Of a DNA stretch of 64,000 nucleotides, positions 1-9,041 are shown one piece after another. This DNA is from Bacillus shivajii (GTDB lineage Bacteria > Bacillota > Bacilli > Bacillales > Salisediminibacteriaceae): NCBI RefSeq assembly GCF_020519665.1, contig NZ_CP084703.1:868001-932000 (forward strand). Reading direction: 5' to 3'. Positions within the stretch are counted from its first letter, which is position 1; each line of letters begins with the position of its first letter. The notes under the pieces are model-generated. The model had not been told where the DNA came from. It was given only the letters and a program-made list of their open reading frames with translations, and did no database searches. The position numbers were made by a program, and so were the translations under genes.

Positions 1-128
1 ATGATGAAGTACTACAAACGATCGTAGAGCTTTACCAGCAAGAAGACACAGCTGATCACATTCGTGAAGTTTATAATGACTCGTTAATTCCAGTGTTTGT
101 TGATCTTGATGTATTAAAAGAATATTAA
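1..128 (+). CDS. C-terminal end of an unidentified protein (cut by window edge)
   Basis: An open frame runs from the window edge (codons beginning at base 3) to the TAA at 126-128, giving 41 residues ending DLDVLKEY. The reading is acidic and looks like real coding sequence, but it is too short for me to assign a family. The next gene on the same strand starts 49 bases later with its own ribosome binding site, so the two may be co-transcribed. The N-terminus and the start lie outside the window. Confidence 0.5.
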   Translation, partial: DEVLQTIVELYQQEDTADHIREVYNDSLIPVFVDLDVLKEY

Positions 129-177
129 TCGATATTTTAAAAGACTAAAAAATCAATAGTAAATGGAGGATGATTTC

Positions 178-1371
178 ATGACAACGACAACTACTTTAAA
201 AGAGACCATTATCGAAAATGTAGAAAATAATAAAGATAAATATCTTGAAACAAGTCACGCGATTCATGCAAAACCTGAAATAGGCAATGAAGAGTACTTT
301 GCTTGTGAAACATTAACCGCGTTACTAGAAAACGAAGGGTTTACTGTTGAAATAGGTGTTGCAGGTCATGAAACATCCTTTGTTGCAACATATAAATCTG
401 ATAAAGAAGGGCCGAACATTAGTTTTTTAGCAGAGTATGATGCATTGCCAGGCCTTGGTCATGCGTGTGGCCATAACATTATCGGTACAACAAGTGTTGC
501 AGCAGGTATTGCACTGTCAAAGGCAGTTCGTGAAACGGGAGGGACCGTGACCGTTCTTGGAACACCTGCAGAAGAGGGTGGAGAAAACGGAAGTGCAAAA
601 GGGAGCTTTGTAAAGCATGGGTACCTTGAGAACGTTGATGCAGCGTTAATGATTCATCCATACAACAAAAACACCCGTACAGGAAATTCATTAGCAGTTG
701 ACCCACTCGATTTTGAATTTCGCGGTCAAGCAGCCCATGCAGCCGCATCTCCTGAAGATGGAATCAATGCATTAGATGGTGTCATCCAATTGTTTAATGG
801 TGTAAATGCATTGCGACAACACGTAACAGACGACGTTCGAATTCATGGGATCATTACGCACGGTGGGGATGCACCTAACATTGTTCCTGATTATGCAAAA
901 GCACGTTTCTATATTCGAGCAGCTGAAAGAGAAACGTGTAATGAAGTGACAGAAAAAGTGAAGAGAATCGCTGAAGGTGCCGCACTTTCAACTGGAACAA
1001 CGCATCGTGTTATCAAAATTCAAAACGAAGTCGATAACTTTAAGTTAAACGATCGCTTTGACGAGCTGTTTCAAAAGCAATGGGAGAGCTTAGGGGAGCC
1101 GTTTGATCCGGAGAACACGAAAGGTTTAGGATCAACGGATGCCGGTAACGTCAGTCAAGTAGTTCCGACGATTCATCCATTTTTGAAAATCGGACCAGAA
1201 GACCTCGTTGTTCATACAGATGCTTTTCGTGAAGCAGCAAAGTCCGAGCAAGGCGATCATGCTCTTATACAAGGAGCAAAAGCATTGGCTTTAACAGGGC
1301 TAGAGCTATTAACAAATCATGAAGCATTAAAGGAAATCCAATATGAGTTTCGTACGAAAACAAAAGGATAA
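178..1371 (+). CDS. M20 family amidohydrolase / peptidase (AbgB-PM20D2 type)
   Basis: A 397-residue zinc-dependent hydrolase of the M20 family. An HACGHN metal-binding motif lies near residue 95, preceded by EYDALPG, and a PAEEGGEN glutamate motif follows near residue 140. This pattern matches M20 amidohydrolases that cleave N-acyl or aminobenzoyl-glutamate-type amides and dipeptides; the substrate cannot be read from sequence. The ATG at 178 is chosen because GGAGGA at 165-170 sits seven bases upstream; an in-frame ATG at 163 overlaps that site. No signal peptide is visible, so a cytoplasmic location is likely. A hairpin terminator follows at 1439. Confidence 0.85.
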   Translation: MTTTTTLKETIIENVENNKDKYLETSHAIHAKPEIGNEEYFACETLTALLENEGFTVEIGVAGHETSFVATYKSDKEGPNISFLAEYDALPGLGHACGHNIIGTTSVAAGIALSKAVRETGGTVTVLGTPAEEGGENGSAKGSFVKHGYLENVDAALMIHPYNKNTRTGNSLAVDPLDFEFRGQAAHAAASPEDGINALDGVIQLFNGVNALRQHVTDDVRIHGIITHGGDAPNIVPDYAKARFYIRAAERETCNEVTEKVKRIAEGAALSTGTTHRVIKIQNEVDNFKLNDRFDELFQKQWESLGEPFDPENTKGLGSTDAGNVSQVVPTIHPFLKIGPEDLVVHTDAFREAAKSEQGDHALIQGAKALALTGLELLTNHEALKEIQYEFRTKTKG

Positions 1372-1438
1372 AGAGCCGGAAAAACCAATTTCTCTGACAT
1401 TATTATTTGGGTATGAACATTAATAGAAGTTGCAGAAA

Positions 1439-1476
1439 ACACAGTGATATTCATTTTGAAATCACTGTGTTTTTTT
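1439..1476. terminator. Bidirectional intrinsic terminator
   Basis: A 10-bp perfect inverted repeat (ACACAGTGAT at 1439-1448, ATCACTGTGT at 1461-1470) is followed by a T run on the plus strand and by T residues on the minus strand. It lies between the M20 gene and the convergent membrane-protein gene and can serve both. Confidence 0.8.
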
Positions 1477-1531
1477 CGAAAGTCTGTCCTAAGAAAGAAT
1501 GGGTTAATGGTATTCAGGCCCTAATATATTT

Positions 1532-1993
1532 TTAACCGTCTAGTAATACATCGAGTCCTTCATAAATATTATTTAAAATTGATATATGAAGGGTGAGTAA
1601 CACAATAAGCGATATAACTGCGACCGCTACATGTAGTATTTTTTTGTACTTTTGCCATTTTGTTTTCCTATCGGCACTTTCTGCTTCCTTCCCTCCACGA
1701 TACCACTTAATCCAAGCCAGAACTCCGACTAATAACAATGATACGAAGGTAAGAGCTGACGACCGAAGGCTATCAATTTGAGAGGTAAGTCGTATCGCTT
1801 CTAACTCAATATCAAATATGTATATTTTAGGATCAAGCATACCATGGTAAATGATGATTTGACCTTCGACATGTTCATGTGTAAAGCTGTACGGATAAAA
1901 CCCAGACCAAGCGGCATAAAAAAGAAAAGAGGCGATGATTGCAAAATGAACAGCGTCTATTATATTGCGTTTATTAGAGAAGAACTTTTTCAT
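1532..1993 (-). CDS. Small integral membrane protein, function unknown
   Basis: A 153-residue protein with three likely membrane segments: near residues 12-32, 82-95 and 120-140. The region between the first and second holds a polar, probably extracytoplasmic stretch; a short basic loop with several Lys/Arg lies before the third. I do not recognise a family. It is the second gene of a minus-strand pair, beginning 14 bases after the stop of the gene at 2008-2625, so the two are probably co-transcribed and may work together at the membrane. Confidence 0.55.
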   Translation of the reverse strand: MKKFFSNKRNIIDAVHFAIIASFLFYAAWSGFYPYSFTHEHVEGQIIIYHGMLDPKIYIFDIELEAIRLTSQIDSLRSSALTFVSLLLVGVLAWIKWYRGGKEAESADRKTKWQKYKKILHVAVAVISLIVLLTLHISILNNIYEGLDVLLDG

Positions 1994-2007
1994 GAATTGC
2001 TTCTACC

Positions 2008-2625
2008 TTACTTTTCCATATTATCTGTAATTTTTATATTAAAAACAAGTATTCGGACGCTGTCGCCTATTAACCTTTGAAAATCTTTTTCATTCTGGTA
2101 ATCATAGGTGTAAATTTGATCTCCAGCATATTGATAAACAGCGAGACGTTTTGTTTCTCCTACTTTTAAACCGACTCTGTCGGAACTAATGGCATAGTTA
2201 CTTCTCCATGACGAATATTCAATTTCCTTTGTAGGCTCTGTTTTAGTAGGGTGAGCTGTGACTCCAGGTGCATACATAAAAACATACGATTCATCGCTTG
2301 CGCGGTTAAGTTTACCGAATCCTAGATTGCCGCTTATGGTTTCATTTAGATTTTTTCCATAACCAAATGCGGCATGAGGTTCCTCTTGTTTTTCTCCGTC
2401 AATATATTCGTCTACCCATAAATTCACCCAGTGTGAGTCAGCTTCGTATTGCACGAAATGAAAATTGAAAATGTCTCCTAAATTCAAATCATGAAAGGTT
2501 TCGGCATAATTCGAATGTTTATCTGCATGAATGTATGCGATGTATTCATCATCTTGTTCTGTCGTGATGATAGCAAACCCAATGAATAAAAGAAAAAGAA
2601 GGCCAATAAATAAATCATTTTTCAT
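2008..2625 (-). CDS. Exported or membrane-anchored protein, function unknown
   Basis: A 205-residue protein whose first 20 residues form a hydrophobic signal or anchor segment (LFIGLLFLLFIGFAII), with no cysteine that would make it a lipoprotein. The rest is polar and acidic and probably lies outside the cell. No known domain is recognised. The ATG is preceded by AGGGGGAAC at good spacing. It is first in a two-gene unit with the three-segment membrane protein at 1532-1993. A role at the envelope is inferred only from topology. Confidence 0.55.
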   Translation of the reverse strand: MKNDLFIGLLFLLFIGFAIITTEQDDEYIAYIHADKHSNYAETFHDLNLGDIFNFHFVQYEADSHWVNLWVDEYIDGEKQEEPHAAFGYGKNLNETISGNLGFGKLNRASDESYVFMYAPGVTAHPTKTEPTKEIEYSSWRSNYAISSDRVGLKVGETKRLAVYQYAGDQIYTYDYQNEKDFQRLIGDSVRILVFNIKITDNMEK

Positions 2626-2716
2626 AACGGTGTTCCCCCTATTTTATCTTCTGTACTTAAATCCGTGATTAAACAAGTCATTTCTGACTATTTGCTAAAG
2701 ACTTTGATCTTTTGGT

Positions 2717-2778
2717 TAGTTGCCGCAAAGAGCGAAGCGATGAGGAGGCCTGCGGTTCGCTCGCGGAAAGCGAGTAGA
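2717..2778. repeat. Fragment of a dispersed intergenic repeat
   Basis: In the 367-base gap between two divergent genes lies a GC-rich stretch (GCGAAGCGATGAGGAGG, then GCGGAAAGCGAG) unlike the AT-rich flanks. A related GCGGAAAGCGAAGGAG motif occurs in the MITE at 30514-30689, so this may be a decayed relative. Nothing else is apparent in the gap. Confidence 0.35.
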
Positions 2779-2992
2779 TGGATGGCATACCAACACCAGT
2801 TATCACGGATTCAAATTCTGTATCCATACTAACATAATTTTCCATATTTGTGGGGGTGGATGGTTTTATTTATTCGTGAAAAAATAAGTCGTATGTTTTG
2901 AAAAGTGTCGTCTGAAAACGCTAAACTATAAGTACTTACTTTTTGAAAGTCTAAAACTTGTAATAAAGATTGTGTCGAAGGGAGTAGTTCGA

Positions 2993-3613
2993 ATGAAACA
3001 TCTTTTTAAAGAAGGAAAAGAAGGAAACAGAAATACATTGTTATTGTTACACGGAACAGGTGGTAATGAAGAGGATTTACTTCCTTTGCATCCAATGGTT
3101 GATTCTGATGCAGCCGTATTAAGTGTAAGAGGAAACGTTGATGAAAATGGTATGAACCGTTTTTTTCGTAGATTAGCTGAAGGTGTTTTTGACAAGGAAG
3201 ATTTGATATTCCGTACAAAAGAGCTTCATGAGTTTATTGATAAGGCGGCAAAAGATTATAGTTTTGACCGTGATCATGTCATTGCTGTTGGCTATTCTAA
3301 TGGCGCAAACATTGCTGGTAGTCTTCTTTATCATTATGAAAACAGCTTAAAAGGAGCTGTCCTCTTGCACCCAATGGTACCACGTCGTGATATTGAGTTA
3401 CCGAACTTAGAAAAAACCCCCGTGTTTATTGGAGCAGGCTCAAATGATCCAATTTGTGCACCTGAAGAAACGAAAGAGCTTGATCAAATGTTAACAAGTG
3501 CTGGAGCTGATGTTGAAGTTTATTGGGCAAACCAAGGACACCAGTTGACACGCGATGAGATTGATCACGCTAAAGCTTGGTACGACAAGTATATAAAAGG
3601 GGAGGAAGCTTAA
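2993..3613 (+). CDS. mhqD: Carboxylesterase / phospholipase of the MhqD type (alpha/beta hydrolase)
   Basis: A 206-residue serine hydrolase. LLLLHGTGG near residue 17 gives the oxyanion-hole region, GYSNGA near residue 99 carries the nucleophilic serine, GSNDP the aspartate and NQGHQLT the histidine. The closest family I recognise is B. subtilis MhqD (YodD), induced by methylhydroquinone and thiol-reactive quinones. The ATG at 2993 follows GAAGGGAG; an upstream in-frame GTG has no such site. The next gene, a flavin reductase, begins two bases after the stop, so they form an operon, consistent with a quinone or aromatic detoxification role (inference). Confidence 0.8.
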   Translation: MKHLFKEGKEGNRNTLLLLHGTGGNEEDLLPLHPMVDSDAAVLSVRGNVDENGMNRFFRRLAEGVFDKEDLIFRTKELHEFIDKAAKDYSFDRDHVIAVGYSNGANIAGSLLYHYENSLKGAVLLHPMVPRRDIELPNLEKTPVFIGAGSNDPICAPEETKELDQMLTSAGADVEVYWANQGHQLTRDEIDHAKAWYDKYIKGEEA

Positions 3614-3615
3614 CT

Positions 3616-4221
3616 ATGCATTCTGTTGATCCGAATTCGTTAAATAAAAAGAAAAATTACGGTTTATTAACGGCAACAGTTGCACCGAGACCGGTAGCAT
3701 TTGTAAGTACGATGTCAAAAGAAGAGGTGTTAAATGCGGCACCGTTCAGCTATTTTAATGTCATTTCAGCGGAGCCTCCGTTGATATCGATCTCTTGCGG
3801 TCGGCGTGGGAGTGAATCGAAGGATACGGCAAGAAATATTTTGGAGCGTGGAGAATTTGTTGTTCATGTAACAGACGAATCAAATGTTGAGGCAGTAAAT
3901 GAAACGGCTGCCAATTTAGGCCCGGATGAAAGTGAAGTAGAAAAGGTCGGGCTAACTCCCGTTGAAAGTGAAAAAATTAAGGTTCCAGGATTAAAAGAAG
4001 CGGCAGTCCGCTTTGAGTGTAAACTGGAAAAACATTTAACTTTTAGTGAAGGAGAAACGACGACAGATTTTATCATTGGGAGAATTGTACAATATCATTT
4101 TGCAGATGAAGTGTATAAAGATGGTAAGGTCGACACGGCTGCCTTAAAACCAGTCGGACGACTCGGCGGGCTGGATTATACAACATTAGGAGATATTTTT
4201 GCATTAGATCGACCCAAGTAA
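3616..4221 (+). CDS. Flavin reductase family protein (FMN-binding split barrel)
   Basis: A 201-residue protein with the flavin reductase-like split-barrel signature: TATVAPRPVAFVST near residue 18 and NAAPFSYFNVIS near residue 40. Such proteins bind FMN and reduce it with NAD(P)H for partner oxygenases, or act as flavin-dependent enzymes; no monooxygenase partner is adjacent. The ATG at 3616 is preceded by GGGGAGGAAG lying in the end of the esterase gene. The two-base gap to mhqD indicates co-transcription, and a strong terminator ends the unit. Confidence 0.8.
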   Translation: MHSVDPNSLNKKKNYGLLTATVAPRPVAFVSTMSKEEVLNAAPFSYFNVISAEPPLISISCGRRGSESKDTARNILERGEFVVHVTDESNVEAVNETAANLGPDESEVEKVGLTPVESEKIKVPGLKEAAVRFECKLEKHLTFSEGETTTDFIIGRIVQYHFADEVYKDGKVDTAALKPVGRLGGLDYTTLGDIFALDRPK

Positions 4222-4236
4222 AAAGCATTACTAAAA

Positions 4237-4272
4237 AACCTTCCAGGTGTTAGACGCCTGGAAGGTTTTGTT
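4237..4272 (+). terminator. Intrinsic terminator of the mhqD-flavin reductase unit
   Basis: Stem AACCTTCCAGG(TG) / (CG)CCTGGAAGGTT with a five-base loop, followed by TTTTG. The stem holds the CCAGGTG core also seen in the dispersed palindromes of this window, but the arms read as an ordinary terminator. The following stretch up to the arg promoter shows no gene. Confidence 0.85.
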
Positions 4273-4597
4273 TGTTGAGGATAGAGTACTCTTCTATTGA
4301 TAATTACGAAAGGTTGGGGTCAGGGGTTTTTTACCACGAGGTATTAGTCGAGTAATTGAAGATGTTAGATTTTGGGGGTTCTTGTTTTTATTTGTCTATG
4401 TCTCGGTGATTGCTATATGGCAAGTTTTGTTTAATGTTTGAGCTTATAAAATTCAGCAAAGAATTAAGCTGAGTGAAAATGAAGTGCATGTTCACTCCCT
4501 CTGCTTCAAAAAGTGCGAGAACTACCGAGCTTTCTCCTTACTTATAATGAAAAAACCGCATAATTAATAGAAAATAAAAATATTTATAAAAATACAG

Positions 4598-4626
4598 TTG
4601 AATAAATTATTATACATATTTATAAT
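4598..4626 (+). promoter_or_regulatory. argCJBD promoter with possible overlapping ArgR operator
   Basis: TTGAAT at 4598-4603 and TATAAT at 4621-4626 are separated by exactly 17 bases, a near-consensus vegetative promoter 35 bases upstream of argC. The spacer and flanks (TGAATAAATTATTATACAT) resemble the AT-rich ARG boxes bound by ArgR/AhrC. The promoter is directly visible; the operator is inference. Confidence 0.7.
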
Positions 4627-4660
4627 AAATAACAATATACAATCAGAGGAGGAGAGAAAT

Positions 4661-5698
4661 ATGAAAGCAGCGATTATTGGAGCAACAGGATATGGAGGTG
4701 CTGAATTAATTCGGATATTACAGCACCATTCAGAAGTTGAATTGAGTTCAGTTCATTCATCATCGCAGCAAGGTCTCTCCATCGCTGAGAGCTACCCACA
4801 TCTTCACGACATCTTTTGTGAAAAACTAGATGATATTGACGCTCAGTTGTTAAAAGAAAAAGCAGACGTTGTTTTTCTTTCGACACCTCCAGGAATATCA
4901 AGTCAAATTACCCCCTCACTATTGGAGGAAGGATTAAAAGTCATTGATTTGTCAGGAGATCTCCGTTTAAAAAATGCGGATGTTTATAGGGAATGGTATG
5001 GACTTGAGCCTGCCACAGGTGAAATATTAAGCAAAGCCATTTATGGATTACCGGAATGGTCAAAAGAAGAAATAAAATCTGCCCAGCTTATTTCAAATCC
5101 AGGCTGTTATCCAACGGCGACACTTTTAGGTCTCACACCGCTTGTCAAAAATCAGCTTATTGATCCAGAATCGATCATTATTGATGCAAAGTCAGGCGTG
5201 TCAGGAGCAGGGCGTTCACCATCTGCAATAAGTCATTTTAGTGAAATGAATGATAGTTTAAAAATTTATAAAGTAAACGCTCATAAACATATTCCTGAAA
5301 TTGAACAAGGGCTGCAACAATTGGATGCAACGATTCCGTCAATTACTTTTAGCACTCATTTAATACCTATGACAAGAGGAATTATGGCGACGATTTATGC
5401 CACAGCAAAAGAACCAATCACCGAAAAAAAGTTGCGTTCACTATTCAATGACGCTTATGGAGAAGCTCCATTTGTCAGAGTTCGTAATGAAGGTTCATAC
5501 CCCGCAACAAAAGAAGTATACGGCACAAATTACTGTGATATCGGTGTTACGTATGATGAACGTACAGGTCGCATCACAGTCGTTTCTGTTATTGATAATT
5601 TAATGAAAGGAGCGGCAGGTCAAGCGGTTCAAAACTTAAACATTGCAATGGGAATTGAAGAAACAACAGGTTTAAACTTTGTCCCAGTTTATCCTTAA
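4661..5698 (+). CDS. argC: N-acetyl-gamma-glutamyl-phosphate reductase
   Basis: A 345-residue enzyme reducing N-acetylglutamyl-5-phosphate to the semialdehyde with NADPH in arginine synthesis. The N-terminal GATGYGG is the nucleotide-binding glycine motif; SNPGCYPTA near residue 147 contains the catalytic cysteine; HKHIPEIEQ near residue 207 holds the conserved histidine. The ATG at 4661 follows AGGAGGAGAG; an earlier in-frame TTG at 4598 coincides with the -35 box and is not a start. It is first in argCJBD. Confidence 0.95.
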   Translation: MKAAIIGATGYGGAELIRILQHHSEVELSSVHSSSQQGLSIAESYPHLHDIFCEKLDDIDAQLLKEKADVVFLSTPPGISSQITPSLLEEGLKVIDLSGDLRLKNADVYREWYGLEPATGEILSKAIYGLPEWSKEEIKSAQLISNPGCYPTATLLGLTPLVKNQLIDPESIIIDAKSGVSGAGRSPSAISHFSEMNDSLKIYKVNAHKHIPEIEQGLQQLDATIPSITFSTHLIPMTRGIMATIYATAKEPITEKKLRSLFNDAYGEAPFVRVRNEGSYPATKEVYGTNYCDIGVTYDERTGRITVVSVIDNLMKGAAGQAVQNLNIAMGIEETTGLNFVPVYP

Positions 5699-5723
5699 GA
5701 CGAAAAAAGAGGGGGAAACAAAG

Positions 5724-6956
5724 GTGAAAGTATTAAGTGATGAATGCAATGTAATTCCTGTAAATGGTGGAAGCATCGTTACCCCGAAAGGTTTCAAGGC
5801 AACGGGGGTTTATACAGGGGTAAAAAGAAAACGGCTAGATTTAGGAGCCATTCTTTGCGAGGTGCCTGCAAGCAGTGCAGCCGTTTATACACTTAATAAA
5901 GTGCAAGCCGCACCATTAAAGGTAACAAAAGAAAGTATTGAAAAGAACGGAAAACTTAGGGCGGTAGTCGTAAACAGTGGGAATGCGAATGCGTGTACAG
6001 GAAAAAAGGGATTAGAAGACGCTTACGAAATACGAAAGCGCAGTGCTCGGACTTTTGACTTACTAGAACATGAAGTTGCCGTCACTTCAACTGGCTTAAT
6101 CGGAGAGTATTTACCGATGGACAAAATTGTGCCAGGGATCAAAGAGTTAACTCCTGAACGAACGCTCCGTGGTGCCGACCAATTTAGTGAATCAATATTA
6201 ACGACGGATAAGGTTAAGAAGCATACTTGTTACAAAATAAAAGTGGATGAAAAAGAGGTAACCGTTGGTGGAGTTGCAAAAGGATCCGGGATGATTCACC
6301 CCAATATGGCAACAATGCTTGGCTTTTTAACAACAGATGCAAATATTGAGCCAAACATGCTTCAGCAGGCACTTTCACAAGTAACAGATGAAACATTTAA
6401 CCGGATCACTGTAGATGGAGACACTTCTACAAACGATATGGTCATCGTCATGGCAAGTGGTTTAGCACGAAATAATACGTTAACAACCGATCATCCGGAA
6501 TGGCAAAACTTTGTTGGAGCTTTAAAAGCAGCGTGTGAAGACTTAGCAAAGAAAATCGCTCGTGATGGAGAAGGAGCAACAAAGCTAATTGAGGTCCAAG
6601 TAAAAGGGGCAAGTACAGATGAAGAAGCAGGGATGATTGCTAAGCAAATTGTTGGTTCAGATCTTGTTAAAACAGCGGTCTATGGTACTGATGCAAATTG
6701 GGGACGCATTATTTGTGCAATTGGCTACAGTGGTGCTCAAATACATCCAGAAAAAATTAACATTACCTTTGGTCCAGTTGAGATGTTAAAAAACAGTGAG
6801 CCGCTGCCGTTTTCAGAAGCTCTCGCAAAAAAATATTTACAAGAAGAAAACATCACGATTTACGTTGATTTACAAACAGGGCAAGGATTCGGTAAGGCTT
6901 GGGGCTGTGATTTAACCTATGATTACGTACGAATTAATGCAGGTTATCGAACGTAG
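5724..6956 (+). CDS. argJ: Bifunctional glutamate N-acetyltransferase / amino-acid N-acetyltransferase
   Basis: A 410-residue ornithine acetyltransferase that recycles the acetyl group from N-acetylornithine to glutamate. The proenzyme self-cleaves before the nucleophilic threonine in MATML, seen here in GMIHPNMATMLGF near residue 196, so two subunits are expected. The GTG at 5724 is selected because AGAGGGGGA lies eight bases upstream; longer in-frame starts overlap the end of argC. The gene lies 25 bases after argC and 26 bases before argB, within one operon. Confidence 0.95.
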   Translation: MKVLSDECNVIPVNGGSIVTPKGFKATGVYTGVKRKRLDLGAILCEVPASSAAVYTLNKVQAAPLKVTKESIEKNGKLRAVVVNSGNANACTGKKGLEDAYEIRKRSARTFDLLEHEVAVTSTGLIGEYLPMDKIVPGIKELTPERTLRGADQFSESILTTDKVKKHTCYKIKVDEKEVTVGGVAKGSGMIHPNMATMLGFLTTDANIEPNMLQQALSQVTDETFNRITVDGDTSTNDMVIVMASGLARNNTLTTDHPEWQNFVGALKAACEDLAKKIARDGEGATKLIEVQVKGASTDEEAGMIAKQIVGSDLVKTAVYGTDANWGRIICAIGYSGAQIHPEKINITFGPVEMLKNSEPLPFSEALAKKYLQEENITIYVDLQTGQGFGKAWGCDLTYDYVRINAGYRT

Positions 6957-6982
6957 CAAACTTATCATTTAAGGGGGAGAAC

Positions 6983-7783
6983 ATGAGAGAAATTATCGTC
7001 GTGAAATGTGGAGGAAGTACAATTGATGAGCTTTCCGATGAATTTTTTTTTAGTATAAAAGCGTTAAAAGACGCTGGTAAAACACCAGTGATTGTGCACG
7101 GAGGCGGTCCTGGAATTAATCACATGCTCAAACGCTTAAACGTGAAAAGTGAATTTGTTCAAGGACTTCGCAAAACAACAAAAGAAGTGTTAGAAGCCGT
7201 AGAAATGGTTCTTTGCGGGAAAGTGAACAAAGCGTTAGTGACGAAATTGCAAAAGACAGGATTAAACGCGATCGGCATATCTGGGTGTGACGGTAGGATA
7301 ATAGAAGTCACTCCTATTGATAAAGAGAACCTTGGCTTTGTCGGTGAAGCAAAAAACATCAATAACCTTTTACTTGAACAATTTATTCAAAGTGATCTGA
7401 TCCCTGTCATTGCTCCCGTTGGGATCGGAGTAGATGGAGAGCGATACAATATTAATGCAGATAGCGCAGCTGGAGCTGTAGCTGAAGGATTAGGAGCTAA
7501 GCAACTTCTATTTGTCACTGATGTACCAGGAATTTTAAAAGATGGTCATCTGCAAGAGAACGTTACGATTGATGAAGTAGAGAAGTTAATGGTTAATGGC
7601 ACAATCTCCGGCGGAATGATTCCGAAAGTAAAAGCAGCAATGAAAAGTTTGCAAGGGAAAATAGAAACCGTCTTGATCGTAAACGGAAAAGGCACAACAT
7701 TATCAAAGCAAGGTTCACTAATCGGCACGAAAGTTATAAAAGGACCTCGTCGAAAAACGTATTATAAAAATAAGGTGGTTTAG
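6983..7783 (+). CDS. argB: Acetylglutamate kinase
   Basis: A 266-residue amino-acid kinase that phosphorylates N-acetylglutamate. VKCGGS near the N-terminus and HGGGPGIN near residue 39 are the phosphate-binding motifs; FVTDVPGIL and ISGGMIPKV further on are typical of the ATP and substrate sites. The start is fixed by AAGGGGGAG before ATG 6983. It sits between argJ and argD; the latter starts two bases after its stop, indicating tight coupling. Confidence 0.95.
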   Translation: MREIIVVKCGGSTIDELSDEFFFSIKALKDAGKTPVIVHGGGPGINHMLKRLNVKSEFVQGLRKTTKEVLEAVEMVLCGKVNKALVTKLQKTGLNAIGISGCDGRIIEVTPIDKENLGFVGEAKNINNLLLEQFIQSDLIPVIAPVGIGVDGERYNINADSAAGAVAEGLGAKQLLFVTDVPGILKDGHLQENVTIDEVEKLMVNGTISGGMIPKVKAAMKSLQGKIETVLIVNGKGTTLSKQGSLIGTKVIKGPRRKTYYKNKVV

Positions 7784-7785
7784 AA

Positions 7786-8925
7786 ATGAGTGCATTATTT
7801 CCAACATATGCAAGATGGGATATAACTGTAAAAGAAGCGAATGGAACAACGATAATTGACAATAACGGCAAGGAATATCTAGATTTTGCTGGAGGTATTG
7901 CCGTTTGCAATTTAGGTCACTGCAATGAACGTGTAAATAGCGCTGTAAAAGAGCAGCTAGATAAAGTGTGGCACGTTTCCAATTTGTTTCACATTGAAGG
8001 CCAGGAGAAGGTAGCACAGTTATTGACACACCATTCAGATGGGGACCTCGTTTATTTTTGTAATAGCGGGGCTGAAGCAAATGAAGCAGCAATAAAGTTA
8101 GCAAGAAAACATACAGGTAAAACGAAAATGATAAGTTTTAAACAGTCCTTTCATGGCCGAACGTTCGCAAGTATGTCAGCCACAGGTCAAGATAAGATTC
8201 ATCAAGGGTACGGACCATTGCTTGAAGAGTTTATTTATTTGCCATTCAATGATGAAGTAGCTGTCGAAAAAACTATTGATGAAACAGTAGCTGCTGTTAT
8301 TCTAGAAGTTGTTCAAGGAGAAGGTGGGGTCATTCCAGGAGAAAACAGTTTTATTAATCATGTAGCTAAGCTTTGCCAAGAAAACGGAGTGCTATTAATT
8401 GTTGATGAAGTTCAAACAGGAATTGGGCGTACCGGTAAGCCTTTTGCGTATCAACATTACGGAATTACTCCAGATATGATTACTGTTGCCAAAGGACTAG
8501 GGAATGGTTTTCCTGTTGGAGCGTTGATTGGGAAAGAGGAATTAAAAGAAACATTTGGTCCAGGAAGTCACGGTTCTACGTTTGGCGGAAATCCATTAGC
8601 GATGACAGCTGCAGAAGCGGTTTTAGAGACAGTTTTTGAAGGGGAATTTTTAGAAGAGGTTACAGAAAAAAGCCAATATTTCATGGCGAAATTAGAAGAA
8701 CAATTAAAAGGAATCGATGTTGTGAAAGAAATTCGCGGAAGTGGCCTTATGATCGGGATTGAATGTACGAAAGAAGTCGCTGACATCATGAAGAAATTAC
8801 GTCAACAAGGGTTAATTGTTTTAAATGCAGGTCCTAATGTCGTTCGATTGTTGCCACCACTGACGGTGACATATGAGGAACTTGCAAAAGTGGGGGATAT
8901 GTTAGAGGTTCAATTAAAAAAGTAG
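7786..8925 (+). CDS. argD: Acetylornithine aminotransferase
   Basis: A 379-residue class-III PLP aminotransferase converting N-acetylglutamate semialdehyde to N-acetylornithine. [10 protein letters not shown] near residue 92 contacts the cofactor phosphate, [12 protein letters not shown] near residue 206 includes the aspartate over the PLP ring, and AKGLGNGFP near residue 236 carries the Schiff-base lysine. An AAGGTGG site inside the end of argB precedes the ATG. The operon stops here: carAB and argF, which follow in B. subtilis, are absent from this location, so later steps must be encoded elsewhere. Confidence 0.95.
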   Translation: MSALFPTYARWDITVKEANGTTIIDNNGKEYLDFAGGIAVCNLGHCNERVNSAVKEQLDKVWHVSNLFHIEGQEKVAQLLTHHSDGDLVYFCNSGAEANEAAIKLARKHTGKTKMISFKQSFHGRTFASMSATGQDKIHQGYGPLLEEFIYLPFNDEVAVEKTIDETVAAVILEVVQGEGGVIPGENSFINHVAKLCQENGVLLIVDEVQTGIGRTGKPFAYQHYGITPDMITVAKGLGNGFPVGALIGKEELKETFGPGSHGSTFGGNPLAMTAAEAVLETVFEGEFLEEVTEKSQYFMAKLEEQLKGIDVVKEIRGSGLMIGIECTKEVADIMKKLRQQGLIVLNAGPNVVRLLPPLTVTYEELAKVGDMLEVQLKK

Positions 8926-9003
8926 TGTTTATTTTTAATCATTCATGTATAAATACTCTCTAATTTGAATGTTTATAAACGAATATAAACAAAAAGAGCC
9001 TGG

Positions 9004-9033
9004 AAAAATCCAGGTGCCTGGCATCTGGATTTT
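9004..9033. repeat. GGTGCCTGGCACC-family palindrome, likely bidirectional terminator
   Basis: AAAAATCCAG(A/G)TGCC arms face each other around a central T, with a T-rich exit on both strands. It lies between the convergent argD and primase-helicase genes. The core is shared with 11738, 14513, 19374, 27961 and others, so it is a member of a dispersed family as well as a plausible terminator. Confidence 0.75.
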
Positions 9034-9041
9034 TTTGTTAA